Counted from the stretch's first letter, positions 13,634 to 26,488 are shown. The stretch is DNA of 64,000 nucleotides from Oscheius tipulae (GCA_037178975.1 JASJZH010000002.1:5693501-5757500), one strand, 5' to 3'. Notes: generated from the letters alone by a model not told the origin. Made by a program: numbers and translations.

Positions 13634-14000
13634 CTCTACTATTTAAAGCGCGATGGTTTCTGTAGCGACCACTGTTTGGATGTATGTATGTTTGCTTGTC
13701 TTTTGCTACTACGAAGCGGCGCAGCCGCCAATGTAAACTGAAGACAAATGGAGACAGCTGATCTGAAACTAGAAGTACCACAAAACTTTCTAATAGAAAT
13801 TTCTAGGATTTTGATAGTAACGGCTTCGAAGTGCAATGAGTTCCTTCGCGTGCTTTGCAACTACGAAATGTTTCGAAATGTCAATGGGGGAGTAGCGGAA
13901 CTTGACCGACCTGTTCTAAAGTATAGACGATAGTCAAAGGCTTTATCATCTGATTCAAAGCCACTAGCTTTGTAAATATTTGAGCAAAAAGACAAGATTA
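13634..14000. other. Spacer between SPTLC1 and the downstream gene
   Basis: This 367-nt stretch lies between two genes on the minus strand. Reading on that strand, an acceptor-like CTACAG lies about 27 nt before the downstream ATG. No other feature is seen. Confidence 0.4.
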
Positions 14001-17000
14001 TCACAGTTGATGAGCAACTTCTTTGACAGCTCTGATGGCAGTGGACAATTCCCCATCCGAGAGGTCATACTGGACAATGAATCTGGCACTGGGTCTGATG
14101 TCATACAGTTCGTCCTCTTCGAGGTATCGAGCTCGGGTGATCATCACGGAATATTTTTCGAAAAGCTGAAAGTTCTTGGTGAAGCTCCACTGTCGGTGTA
14201 AGTTACCGTATCCACGAGAGCGTCAAGTTTCTTATCAGCTTCTTCTTTAGGACCATCGTATCCAATGTGTTTCGAAGGGTTCTCTGTGAAGCCGTAGACT
14301 TGGAAGCGAGTGTCCTGAAACGTTAAAAACGATTCAAATTATCTTTGATTTTGCAAACAGCATTTGGTGCATTAATTTCAAATTGCAGTGTTTTTATGAC
14401 AGTCATCGGATGATAAGTCAGTTTCAAAGTTCAAGTCTCGGACTCTTGCTGTTGTTATCGCTCAAATAGATAGGCTGACATGAACAGGCGTGATCAGGTT
14501 GACAAGAACAAGTTAAGATATTGTGCGGTTTATGGGACAGAAGACGTCAGGTACACCTGCCAGAGACAGAAAGACGATTTTTAACTGGATAGACTGGCAG
14601 GAGATACAACGGATGAGAGATAGACAGGACAGAGATAACTTATAATCGGTAGTAGCAAATTGTTTTTAGACACAGAACTCTTTTCGTCTTACAGTGATAA
14701 GTTCGAAGAACTACCTACCGTGAGAGCCTCTTTCAATCCAGTGTGTGCTGCCAAAGCCAGCTCTTTCGTTCTGGAGAGTCTCTGCGGCTCGGACTGCATA
14801 ATTCTCAAGGCTTCGCTGGCTGCCGTGGCCAGCAGAGGAGGCAGAGAGGCGGAGAAACAGTAACCAAGCCCTGTAAGATTCGCTTTACTGTGAAGAAAAG
14901 GTCTCAAACCTGCAAGTCTCTGGTGTCCGACGACGTAAGATCTTCCGACGCAGAAGCCACCGGTGGAGGCTAGAGAATGTTCCAGGGAGCCCATGACCAT
15001 GTCGATATCGGCGATCGGGATGCCGTAGTGTTCCGTTACGCCTGGAACAGACTGTTTATTTGGCTTCCGAACAAACAGTTCTCCTTTAAGATGTTTGCAC
15101 ACACATTTTTCTCTGCAATATAAAAGAGTTTCTCCAACTCGACTCATCCCATAACTCTCTGTTCCCTCACTCTCGTAAACACAGTTGCGCCATCGTATTA
15201 TCATCGGAACAAAGCCGATTGCCATTCTTTGTAGATCTGACCCGGGAAGGATAACAGGTTTTGGCGGGGTATGCGTGGCCCCGCCGAGGGATTCCCTGTC
15301 GTATTTCTGTCTCTGTCTCACTCATCATCAGTTTTTCTATGTCTCTGCAAGCTGCTAGTTCTTGAACTCATATGTAAAGTGCTTCGTCCCTAACGCTAAA
15401 ACTCTAATTGGTTTACCGGAGCCCAGAGGCTCTTTCCGTGTACAGTGTTTAATTCAAGGTCTAAATGTCTGGCAATTATTGGACGCGATCTTCGCCTCAT
15501 GGCTCAATTGGTCATAGTGCTCCAACTACGGATCCGAAGAGGTTTGGCTCGATTCCACATTTTGCATTTTTGTTAAAAACCCGCTTAAGTGCCTAGAAAC
15601 TGGGAAGAGAGTCTAAAGTTCGGTTCCCTTAGAGCAAAGTACAATCTTTCGAAGTCTCACCAACTGACCATCGCAAATCCATCCATCATCCTTCGTCTAC
15701 GTGCCTATAAAGAACGGACTGCCTCCCACGTGGTGATACTCTTCTCCCACGCTAAAACCTGTAGAGACCACTGTGTTGTTTTTGAATTTGGTAACCCCTT
15801 TTGACACCCCCACCATCCATTTCCAATCTTCCGGTGTAACATCTCTCTTTTTCGGCTGTCAAAACGACTTCCTCATCTCTGTCTCTATCCTCTTTACCCT
15901 CTAATACAAAACACCCGTATTATGTTGCCGACCAGATTAGTCTCTAGGTAATTTTTGTTCGGCAAACATACGCAATCAAACCAATAGTAGTTAAAATAGT
16001 AGGAAAACAGACGAGAGGGGCAGTGACCTGTTTCATATTCCAAACAGACTCTGAAACTACGTATACAATCTCTAGTCATTTAGTCTTGTCACTCTTTTAC
16101 ATTGTTTTCACATTTCTGCTATGATCTTGGCACTAGCTGTTTTTGACAAAGCTAAGGGTACAGTAAGAGGTCAGAGAGCATATTTTTGTAGACAGTCAGA
16201 ACAAATAGTGACTCCCTGAGAGTAAGGATCAGAGATAGTCAACTAGGTAGTGTCAGAATCTAGCAGATGCCAATTGGGGTTTTTTTAACATTTCAAATTA
16301 CAAGAGAAACTAGGTAATTACTGTAGTCGAAACAAACTTTGCAACTACAGTGTTTCATAACAGACTTCTGTTGCAAATAGTTAGCTTGGACTCGATTACT
16401 GTTACTCACAACGAAGGTATACTGTACTACTTGGAAATGCTGTCTGTCTATTGTGAAAGTAGAGCCTACCAGGCTACGGGCCGAGACGGGCCCGAGAGAA
16501 AATTTTGAGATTTTATACAAAAAAGTAGTGATTCTGACCTGTTTTAGTGAAAAAAATATGCATTTGAACATACCAAAATACATCTTTTAGTGAGGTCTAA
16601 AACGTGCTATACCATGATCCGAAAAGATTCTCAACTCTTTGAACTCCTTTCTTCTCTTACTCTCGTTTTTCAACCACACCCAACCCTACTCTCTATTACA
16701 GAATGAGATCAGCTGGTCTCCTACTGTTATGGTTAGTACAGAAAGGATCTCTGGCCCCGACAGAACCATGGACAGAGGAAGCCATTCCGATTGGAAAGGT
16801 ATTTTCCTTGTTGAAGACAAATGAGAATCTTCCAGAACACAGAGGAAGTCTTCCCCTCTCCGACTGACATGACTCGTCAGTACTATGCCTTTGCGGATTC
16901 GGACGACCTCGAGGTCGACGCAACACTGGCCTGTGACGAAACGAATGCACCGGGACGGTAAAAAGAAAAGCAACAGCTGATCCAGGGGTCACGTTTTCAG

Positions 17001-20000
17001 ACACATGATCTATTGCAGCGGAAAACTTCTCCACGCTGTTATGGCGACACGCGTCTATCCAGACTCGAAGACTTTCGTCGACAGACCAATGAGGAAAAAT
17101 CATACGGGGCCGATGATCCTTGAGCGGTTTTTGCAGAGGTTTTCGGGAAAAAAACCGGTTTAGTAAATAGTCCTTTAGGTTTCCAATGGAATTAGAGCTG
17201 ATTAATAGGAATGATGTTAGGACGTTCATTGATGAGCATTTCGAACAACAGGGTCAGGAACTGATTGGCTGCGAGCTAAAGGACTGGAAGATTGTGCCCA
17301 AACAGATCTCAACCATCAAGGATGGGACATTTCGACAGTTCGCCCTCCATCTTCACGGGATTTGGAAGCAACTCTGTCGTCGGGTTGATCCGATAGTAGC
17401 TGAAGAAAGTCATCGATACTCCCTGATCCCAGTTCCGCATCCTTTCGTCGTGCCGGGGGGACGTTTCCGCGAGAACTACTACTGGGACACGTACTGGATT
17501 ATCAAAGGTCTTTTGGTCTCCGGCATGACCGAGACTGTGCGCGGAATGATTCTGAACTTTGCTAGCATGGTCGAGCTCTATGGGTTCGTGCCAAACGGAG
17601 GTAGGATCTACTATTTGAAGGTATGTACCCTTACTCTCCCAAGGGAGAACACTTTTCCAAAGATCTGTGCTCGTTGTTAATCTTTGAAGCTGGTCTAGAG
17701 TGACAATTTTCAGCGCTCCCAACCGCCTATGCTTGCTTCGATGGTCTACGAATACTACCAGGCTACGAGAGACCGAGATCTCTTGAAGGACGTGCTTCCC
17801 ATTCTGGAGAGGGAGCTGGAGTTCTGGAGGACCAATCGAAACGTCTCTGTTCAAGTTGGAGAGGAAAACTTGTCTCTTTTCCAATACCGGACACCGTTGA
17901 GAGCTCCTAGGTATGTTAGAGAACAATTGTTTTCAACAGGTCTAACACCTTCGGGAACTTTCCAGAAAGAGAAAGGCTTATGAGAATTTCAGACCCGAAT
18001 CGTACCGAGAAGACATGGTCTCGTCGGCCGGCTTCCAAACACTGGAACAGAAGAGAAGCTTCTTCCAAAACATCGCGAGTGCCGCCGAGTCTGGCTGGGA
18101 CTTCAGCACCCGATGGCTTCGTGACAAGGCCGAACTGACCAGCATCGAGACCACGAACATTGTCCCGGTCGATCTCAATGCCTTCATCTGCTACAACATG
18201 CATATCATCAGCTACTTTCACTCTGAATCAGGTATTTTCCCAGTCCCATTCAGTCAAAAACTATTTGGTTCACAAACAAATACGTGATGAGCCTCAAACA
18301 AATACATGACGGAGTCACACACTATTTTTAACGTGTTTTTGGAACTATTATCTGTTTGACGAGAGTAAATTTCAGGGAACGTGAACAAGCATTTCAAATG
18401 GATGTCTGACTATCTCCAGTTCAGAGACACTTTCAAGAAAGTCTTCTATGTCAGGGAGGAGAAGGGATGGTGGGTTTTGGGGTCAATTAGGCTAGTGTAT
18501 TTGTCAGTATATTCCTATTTGAACAGTTTTTTCGGTTATGACTGTAGCATTCCATAGGTCACAATCACCACAGTTAGACAGCTAGGCCCAGAACCCTCTT
18601 GCAGACAGTAGGTATGCCTTGACTACCATCTAGATAAACAATCTTATTTTCTTATTTCCAGGTATGACTACAACCTCTTCACAAAGTCCCACAACCTCGA
18701 CTTCTATCCCTCGATGGCAGTGCCGCTCTTCACTCAATGCTACGACCATCTCAACACCAAAATAGTCGAGGAGGTCTACGACAAAATGGACTCGATGGGA
18801 GCCTTTATCTTCCCCGGGGGAGTTCCGACCAGTCTCTACAAAAATACCAATCAACAGTGGGACTTACCCAACGGATGGGCTCCCTTGAATCACATGATTA
18901 TTGAAGGTTTGAGGAAGTCGGACAATCCAAAGTATGAATTACTTCTGTCGAGTCTCACAATGTTTTAGGCTTCAACAAAAAGCGTTCGAGTTGGCACAGA
19001 AATGGATCTACTCGAACTACAATGTCTACCTGAGAGACGGAAACATGTGGGAGAAGTACGATGTGGTTTCGAGCCAGCCACTATTTGGGAATGGGGGGGA
19101 GTATGAGCCACAGGTCAGTCACAAGATTTAGGTGATGAGAAGGAAGAAAAAAAGATATAACAGTGACAGTAAGCCTGTCATCATAAACCAAATTCCAGCA
19201 AGGCTTTGGCTGGACAAACGGAGTCCTTCTCGACCTTCTGGCCACCTATTCTGACCGCATATACTTCCCCGACAGTCAGCCACCAATCGTGCCCGTTCCG
19301 GTTCAGTTCCGTCGCGATACTCAGACCCATAATACTGCTCCAATGACTCTATTTACGGGTTTCTTACTACTACTCACTGCCAGTTTGTTCTAGGCCCTTA
19401 TAGGGACTCCTTATGTGTACATATGTGCTTGAGCGGGTGTTAGACAGTAATAAATTCTCACCTCGTCCATTTTTGCCCAAGACACCAAAAGAGTAGCTCT
19501 CATCGATGAAGATGCGCGCTTTGTACTTCCACTTGAAGTCGACAATCTGTTGAAGGGGACAGATGTCTCCAGAGTTGGCATAAAGACCCTCTACGACGAT
19601 GAAACGACGGATCTTGGCTGCTTCTTTTGGGCTCTAGTACTTTTTCTTTGGAAGTTGCTTCAAACTACCTTCTTGTCTCTAGCAGCCTGCTCCTCCAGGA
19701 CACGTTCGAGATCAGCCATGTCGTTGTGGTTGAACCATTCGATTCGGGCCCGAGAGGCGATGGCTCCCTTTTGGATGGCGTAGTTTGAGCCTGAAAAACT
19801 TATTTCAAACCCTAGACTCGCAATTTGAAACTTTCTTATGCAATTGTCCACATGGTCTAGTCATTGTCTAGGACTTTAAGAGAGCCACAACTTGCTGTTT
19901 CTCTTCTTCCCCTACTTCCTAAACACGGCAGTTTGATCCAATCGTTGTTAGAGTATAGTAAAAAGTCAAAGAAGTCGAAACAAAATCTTGTTGGAACCAT

Positions 20001-21919
20001 TTTTTAAGCGTCCGGGATGACCAATCCTGTTCTCTATCAGTCTCTACCTGTCTGTCCGCTAATACTGTTAGAGACTCCGTCCGCTCTATCCGCCACTACA
20101 GAAGATTCACACGGCCTACTAACAGTTCTTTTGTGAGAGAACCGTGTGCTTACCCTCTAAGTTGTGGGACTTTCGACAACACTTACCTCGCGCTTAAAGT
20201 CGTAGACATCTGGCCAAGAAGACTACAGACAATTGTCAAGACTTGTATATGGCTGAATATTAGCTGTTACTATAGACACTTTTTATAGTAGGATTTTAAT
20301 TTCTCACTCTTTGTGATTGGAACAAACTACTCAAGAGAATACAGTACTTCAAATAATGAGAATTTGTTTTAGGACAATCTTTTGCTCCTACTGGGTTCTA
20401 TTCGCCATGACCGGCTATTCCTGATGCGATTTCTGCGGGGTGATGTTTGTCACGAAAACAAGTTATCCTCAATTTCAGTGTTTTCTAGTTATATGGATGG
20501 GTCTCGTTGTGGTTTGGAGGTTATTCTTATCGGCATTAATATTGCCAATGGTGGCTTTGATTTCGCTTGTTTCGCGCCAAATTTGAAGACGGAGAGACGC
20601 TTAAACACTACGCTTCAATATCTACATTGTCCTAAAACAAATTCTCTAACCACCTAGCCTATCTCCGATATTCTTTTTGAGTTGTTCAGTATAGAGGATT
20701 ATAATAGTTTACTTACTGGAACTACTTCCCACCAACGATCCTATCGTATTAGGAAAAGGCATAAAGCTCTCCATCTGGCTCAGTCTAGTGTGGAAATCTT
20801 ACTCATTCTCTGACATGTCCCAAATATGAAAATAAAAGCAAACGCTTTACTTACCCTTGTCGATAAAGAGTACGTCTCCCTTTTTGGCGTACGCTGGTAT
20901 GGCACTGGCCACTGTGGCGTATCCGTAACTGTAGAGGACAGATTCCTCGCAGTCCATGAATCTGTGCATCATTTCTATTGGATCTTCCTCTCCCACTCAC
21001 TTAGCAATCTCCGACTCTAGATCCAGATGAACATCAACGGTCCCGTAGAAGCCTCTGGGACCGCAGGATCCAACTCCGTACTTGAAAATCGTCTTTTTGG
21101 CAACTTCCTGTACATTTGATTATAAAAATATTGTTTTCAAGGTCTCACCTCGATTCTCTTGTCTCCAATAAAGGAGAGGAAGTTCGAAGTCGAGAGATTC
21201 AAGTACTCCTTGTTCTCGATGATCACTTTCTTTAGCATCTTTCTGAACTTTTAGTCTATAAAGGAGCTTTGTTTCAACTGACCCATCGACATACTTCGGA
21301 TTAAGAGCCGGATGATCTTCTGGAGTGGGAGGGACCAATGGTTCTGGCTTCCAGGCCTTGATAATGGCATCCTTTTCCTAAAAAAGTAGTTTTCAAAGAC
21401 AGAACCTCACTAGAATTGAACCAAAACAAATAGGTTACTATAACCAAGGTTCAAAATTTTAGAACCAAGGGTCTCTGATGTGAGACTGTTTTTTGAGCTC
21501 ACAACTGCCCGTCTAGACAGAATGGAACAGGTACAGATTGGCAGGGGCAATGCACGTTCTTAAAATACCTTCTCGTTCCTCACAAAATGGGCTAACAAAG
21601 AAAAAGTGACAGGCTGACATGGACAAATTGACAGCTTAGTGAATCAAAAGGTTCTGCAATCTCACTCAACTCTTTGTCTGACTAGAATGTGCCATTGGCA
21701 GATGAAATATGCAAAGAAATCATATTTTGACCCACCTCCTCTGTCAGATTTAACTTCTTGGCCTTTTTCGCCTTCCTCTTCAACAGAAACCAAGAGACGA
21801 CGGTCACAATTCCGATCAGAAGCAGATGAAGCAGTGAATAATTAGAAATCTGAAAGTTCTCTCGAAAAATATTGTTTGAACCCCACATCAAAATAGCTCC
21901 TGATCGTTGCCAAGTCCAT
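14001..21919 (-). CDS. SPTLC1: Serine palmitoyltransferase subunit 1 (long-chain base subunit)
   Basis: Twelve exons (21919-21887, 21849-21736, 21377-21283, 21242-21149, 21107-21001, 20961-20855, 19790-19669, 19633-19462, 15041-14910, 14870-14719, 14314-14207, 14165-14001) total 1401 nt, 466 residues; human SPTLC1 has 473. One N-terminal membrane segment (about residues 13-32) precedes an aminotransferase class II fold. Diagnostic segments are [54 protein letters not shown] and [13 protein letters not shown]. As expected for this non-catalytic subunit, the PLP-binding lysine motif of SPTLC2 is absent. The Cys of GSCGPRGF is the position altered in human HSAN1 neuropathy. It partners SPTLC2 in the ER for the first step of sphingolipid synthesis. 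The ATG lies 3 nt after TTTCAG. Intron 8 (19461-15042, 4.4 kb) contains the whole trehalase gene on the other strand. Confidence 0.95.
16703..19393 (+). CDS. tre: Trehalase (GH37), secreted and probably GPI-anchored; nested in an SPTLC1 intron
   Basis: Ten exons (16703-16798, 16836-16957, 17001-17138, 17179-17620, 17714-17910, 17966-18231, 18376-18469, 18662-18931, 18969-19113, 19199-19393) total 1965 nt, 654 residues. Signal peptide: [18 protein letters not shown]. Both GH37 signatures are present, [15 protein letters not shown] and [13 protein letters not shown], as well as [12 protein letters not shown] and the glycine-rich [18 protein letters not shown] hydrophobic C-terminus after a small/polar stretch ([19 protein letters not shown]) fits GPI attachment, as in many animal trehalases. 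It cleaves alpha,alpha-trehalose to glucose outside the cell; trehalose is the main nematode blood sugar. The start follows ATTACAG by 1 nt. The 3' end is only about 70 nt from SPTLC1 exon 8 on the opposite strand. Confidence 0.95.
19449..19454 (+). terminator. Polyadenylation signal of trehalase
   Basis: AATAAA lies 55 nt after the trehalase stop. It sits inside the SPTLC1 intron, just 8 nt from the end of SPTLC1 exon 8 (19462), so the two transcripts nearly meet. Confidence 0.55.
19791..20854 (-). other. SPTLC1 intron 6, no supported gene inside
   Basis: This 1.06-kb intron sits between two phase-1 exon ends. Short open frames occur on both strands, but none has good codon usage or paired splice sites. 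Nothing further is seen. Confidence 0.5.
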
Positions 21920-22500
21920 TTTCTGAAACAAAATCAGAGAATTTCACGGAAAGAAGGACAAAAGTGACGAGAAGGAGATAAATTCCACCGTGAATCAGCA
22001 GTGAGAATGGCGAGAGACGGCTCGTCCAAAGAACCCAAACTGATACGGGACAGACTGAGCTGAATCGGGGTGTGATTTTTCCGGTGTAAGGTACAAGAAA
22101 ATGCAAAGGGAAGGGCCTACGTTTGTACAGTGTGCACCTGGCATTTTCGGCTAAACGTTTGTGCCAAAACAAAGTTGCTATTGGTAACTAGGATACCGAC
22201 TGAGGAATGCTTTGCAGTCGAGAATTGTTGAACAGAGTCTCTTTCAATCTAGGCATCTTCAAAACGTGTTTGGGTCATGCTCTGGGACCATACTTCGGGA
22301 TATAAAACGCTGGGGGATCAAGATAAGCTAAGATTTTGCTAGGAAATCAAGCCAGCTTGTTTTCACTACAAAAATGCACCTGAAATCGATCGAAACAGAT
22401 AGATGCAGTGTCTGAAACCCGATGCTATAAGCGCATTACCAAATAGAACTTTTTTTTTGTTGGAAAAATAACAAGAAAATCAACAATCATAGATAACAAG
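21920..22500. other. Intergenic, upstream of SPTLC1
   Basis: This separates the SPTLC1 start from the NEPRO-like stop; both genes are on the minus strand. It should contain the SPTLC1 promoter and the NEPRO-like 3' end. No distinct element was recognised. Confidence 0.4.
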
Positions 22501-24309
22501 TTAGTCGAATAATGTGGCAGCCTTCTTCTTTTTTTTCAGCCGTCTAGGAGACTCGTGAACTGTGGAGTCGGCTGAAAGAGAGACATGGTTAAAAGTGTGT
22601 TGGGTAGTTTCGGACATTGTTGACTCAACGAGTCGGCAAACATACACTTGTTTCTGGCAAAAAATCTACTAGTATTGCATGAAAAAAGGATAAAGTGGCT
22701 TGGACGAACCTGATAGAACTGTATTCTTCACCTTTCTCGTCTTTTTCAACTTTTTTTTGAGTTTTTTCGGGATTGGAGTGGCGTCTGTTTCCGTATTTAT
22801 GCTGCTAATCGACACGTCCATGATCCTCTTTTTTTTCTGAACTAATTTTACAAAGTTTTGTTAGGGAAACCAACTTTTCTAATGGCCAGAGGGGTCGAAC
22901 TAGCTGTTGGCTTCAACCCCTTACTCTTTTTTAGTTTGACGAGGAGCTCGGCTGATTTCTCGACCTGAATTTGCTTTGAAAATGCTATAAAATGTTGACA
23001 AAACCTGTATAATCTCCCTTTTTGTAATTTTGAGACAGTTTGTCTCGAGGCTCCGGCCCTCCGGCTTCTGTTTCTCCTTCCTTTTCGTTTTCTTGGGAAA
23101 CAGGCTCTCGTTTAGGGTTGTGTCTTCCCGTAAATCAGTCTGTAATCGTTTTATTGGATAAATAAAAACAAAACCGAACCTCAACTTCCTCGTCTCTGGT
23201 CACATCGACCCCGAAATCGATGGTGGATTCCAGGTAGGTGTTGAGGCAGCGCTGTGACTTGGTCTTGTTCAGCTCGTTTTGGGCGACGGCCTCGTCCAGC
23301 TGCTCGTCTGTCAGTCGGAGCAGCTTGAGCACGCGTCTCGGGTCGGCATGGGACGACGGCTCGACTTTTAGAAGACTGGTTACCAGGGGAATCTGAGAGG
23401 ATTTCGCTGGAAAACTGGGCCGGAGTTTGAACGTTTGTCTGGAAAACGTACCTGGATTCGGCTGGAACAAAAAACTCGGAGATGGAATCGTAAGCACCGG
23501 CGATCAGCCCAACCTGTACCGGAATCTGCTGGAAGAGCTCGGCACAGAGCCCGAGAATAAAAATGCCGAGGTTTTCCTATAAAAAGGTGTTTTAAAAAAG
23601 GGAACGAGGCCTACCCAATGTCCAATATCGATGTAGCCGAGCATCGTATCGGCCGCTTTGATGCAAATGTCTCTCAACTGAAAATGAACAGTATTTTAGA
23701 ATGACAAACAGTTACAAACCTTTTGAAGGAGGTATAACTGCTCCAGGAAGGTAGTTCCGATGAATCTGAGTGTCTCCGGCGTCGGCATGTAATAGTAAGA
23801 CTGAGCCACCGATTGCGACAGTCTCTGGAAACTATTTTTTAGTATTTTCAGGGCAGGACAGCTAAAAAAAAACAAGCAAATTCTGACCTTATGAAGTTCA
23901 GTCAGCACTTTGAGGAAATCCGGCCGGTTGTATTTGCTGAGAAGGGACTTTAGCCGGCGAAAATGCTTCCAGAATAGCTGAACATGGTCATTAGAAGGAG
24001 AAAGAGAGGTCCAGTACCTGATGTCGATGAGGAGCACTGTATTTGTAGGAGGCTGACGTGAAATATTTCTCAACAACGCTGGAGAATCGGTGTTTCTGCT
24101 GCGAAATCTTAATTACGAAGTTTTTTTTATAGAGAACGAACAGACTGACCAGATTTTCCAGCGCAAAAAGAAAACTTCTGACCGGAATGGAGTTTGTCTC
24201 CAGTTTCGAGGACAATAACTGAGTTGGCTGCTCATTTGCGTGTTTTAATATGATTTCTGAACTTGTTTTTACAAAGGAGACCTAGCAACTAACCTTCCAA
24301 AGCATCCAT
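22501..24309 (-). CDS. NEPRO-like nucleolar protein (nucleolus and neural progenitor protein family)
   Basis: Thirteen exons (24309-24294, 24256-24150, 24098-24018, 23977-23888, 23824-23720, 23677-23615, 23576-23514, 23461-23452, 23406-23180, 23139-23005, 22964-22875, 22836-22710, 22571-22501) total 1185 nt, 394 residues. The N-terminal half is helical. The stretch LYLLQKLRDICIKAADTMLG followed by HWENLGIFILGLCAELFQ resembles the conserved NEPRO N-terminal domain. The C-terminal half is lysine-rich with repeated KKLKKKLKK-type clusters, fitting a nucleolar location, and it ends KKKKKAATLFD. In humans NEPRO is linked to ribosome/rRNA processing. Family assignment is by pattern, not alignment. 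Exon 8 is only 10 nt, and the next intron (45 nt, no stop, length divisible by three) could be retained. Confidence 0.6.
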
Positions 24310-24402
24310 TTTGTTAAATTCAAATTTATCTGTACAATTTTCTTGGTCTGAAAACGACAAGTATAGAAAAAAGACAAGAAAAGCAAGGCAGATGAGTAGA
24401 AA

Positions 24403-24960
24403 ATGAGAAATGCAGAAAAATTTCTGAGTTTTGAAGCCTTCAAACGCGCGCTTTCCTTATTTTCTGAGTCGACTACTACCAAAGTACTGAGTTTATGGAT
24501 TTTCTGGGGTTTCCAGATGGTTTTCTTAAGGTTTCTAAGGTTGAGACAGCCGCGGAAACCGCCCGGAAGGTCAATAGAACCTGAAAGGAGCTTTCATAAA
24601 CTCTTTGACAGAAAAATATCCCAGTTATGAATTCTTGACAAAGAACATCATACTTACAAAATACCCTTTTAATTTCCCACACAAAGGCGACAGACTGACG
24701 TAAGATTACGTACTCGACTCTTTGCAGCTGGATGACCTATTTATCAACATCCTCGCTCACAGTGCCAATGAGTTCTCTTCGTCGCTTGCTCTTCTGTCTC
24801 TCTCCGTTCTCGACCACTTCAAGGTGTGCCAACGCCCCCAGTCGTCATCAGAAATCAAAGTCGAATTGTCATCCTTGTATTTCGTATCGAGAAGAAGAAG
24901 CTGACGCAACTGATAGTCAGATCGATGCGGGCCCCCATAAATAGCCGCGCGCTACTGATT
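24403..24960 (+). other. Exon-like stretches of a possible small gene, model unresolved
   Basis: An ATG at 24403, 94 nt from the divergent NEPRO-like start, opens a protein-like reading (MRNAEKFLSFEAFKRALSLF, then SESTTTK). Further on, after a TTTGCAG at about 24727, a good reading DDLFINILAHSANEF occurs, followed by a hydrophobic Ser/Leu-rich stretch to about 24820. The pieces could not be joined in one phase with convincing introns. It may be a small gene upstream of msrA or chance. Confidence 0.25.
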
Positions 24961-25022
24961 GTGCGTCTCTTCTATCTCTTTCTGACCTTTGCTCAAAGAA
25001 TTGACCACTCGATTTCAGAACC

Positions 25023-26488
25023 ATGACCCTGCAAAAGGCATACCTTGGCATGCAATGCTTCTGGGGAGAGTCGGCCTTTGCTAAGGTGGGTTTGTGAGAC
25101 AGTCATAACTACCACAGTTAGACGGACAACCTGGCTCGACTCAATAAGACAGAAACAGTTCTTGGCTTTCAGATCAGAGGAATCCGGACTACCCGTGTCG
25201 GCTACGCTGGTGGAACCTCGGTCAACCCGACCTACAAGAACATTGGGGATCATACAGGTACCGACTCATCATCCAAAAGATCATTTCTTTTTCAGAGGTC
25301 ACTGAAGTCCAGTTCGACCCTGCCCAGATCACCTATCGCAAGGTTCTGGACTTTTTCTGGTCCCACCATGATCCTTCTGAGCGCAGAAAGAAGCAGTACC
25401 AATCTGCCATTCTCTATGTGAGCGATGAACAGAAGAAGATAGCCGAGGAGACGTTCGAAGAGGCCAAGAAGAAGCATAGAGACGTCGAGACCTACGTGGT
25501 TCCTCTGGATGTCTTCTACCAGGCTGAGGACTACCATCAGGTTAGTGACTGCCTCCTATTTTTTGATTTCTTTTTCTTGTCGTTCCCACGCAATCATTTT
25601 GAGATTGAGGCTTGAAAGATTACCAAACGAAGGGAAAGAGAACAGTGGCATCAAAAATAACTTACCTTTACAATTGGCATCTGGCATCCGTCTGCGACAC
25701 AAGTCAACTCTAATCTGGGATAAAACTTGACAATGTTTGTAGCCTTTTCGGCCAAGTATTATCCTAGTTTAGGATTGACAAGGCGAGTCAGGACAGTTCA
25801 AGTTACAAAATGACTATTGACAGTGAGTCTCTCCGGGACTGGTGTAGTTCAGACAAGCAGAATCTTTGGTGTGGACGCCAAAAAGAATTTGAAATCGTTC
25901 CAAGTAATTACTGTTTGGAGCAAAACAGAACAAATTTTCTCTTAAAAATTCCATAATTACACGTTTTCGTTATCGTATTATATCATGAAACCGTCGTAAC
26001 TTAATAGCCACTTTTCGGGACCAAAACCTAGATTTTCGGATTAGACATGTTCTGCAAAGCTGTTCATTCCGATCTGCTCTACAACTTTGCAAAACATCAG
26101 AAAATTGTAAAGAAACGTCATGGACCCGAAAGAGCCTCTGAAAAGATTAAGGTTGTATGGAACGGCTAAAGCGGATGAATCAGACAAAGGGCCGCGTGAG
26201 GATCTGTCAATCTATGAAAAACCTGTCTGGCCTTGTTCTCTCCCTATGTTCTTCCTGTTCCAGAAATACTGGCTTCGAAACAAGAAGGACATCTTTGACA
26301 AGCTTCATCTCTCCGACGACCAGGTTGCCACCAGTGTCTTGGCCACGAAGCTCAACGCCTACGCTGCTGGATACACCGACTTCTCGGAGCTTGAGGAGCT
26401 GAAGAAGGAACACAAACTCTCTGACGACCTCGTCCAGAAGATCACCGACTTCGCCAAAGCCGGTGGCGATCCGCGTAACTGTCATTAA
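25023..26488 (+). CDS. msrA: Peptide methionine-(S)-S-oxide reductase A
   Basis: Four exons (25023-25085, 25173-25257, 25296-25540, 26264-26488) give 205 residues. The active-site motif is MQCFWGES in place of the common GCFWG, with the catalytic Cys kept, as in C. elegans msra-1. The motifs RTTRVGYAGG, PTYKNIGDHTEV, FFWSHHDP, QYQSAI and AEDYHQ are standard for MsrA. It repairs the S-epimer of methionine sulfoxide in proteins and free methionine. The start lies 4 nt after TTTCAG, which favours a trans-spliced leader and a cytosolic protein. Intron 3 is long (723 nt) and shows nothing else. The 3' end is tail-to-tail with the Inscuteable homologue. Confidence 0.94.

Noticed and set aside
14689-15321. 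210-codon minus-strand frame extending upstream of SPTLC1 exon 9
   Set aside because: Only 14719-15041 matches SPTLC1; the extension beyond 15041 lies past a TTCCAG acceptor and the intron between exons 9 and 10 is read through.
17309-17926. 205-codon minus-strand open frame within trehalase
   Set aside because: It is the antisense shadow of certain trehalase exons; no splice support and no domain.
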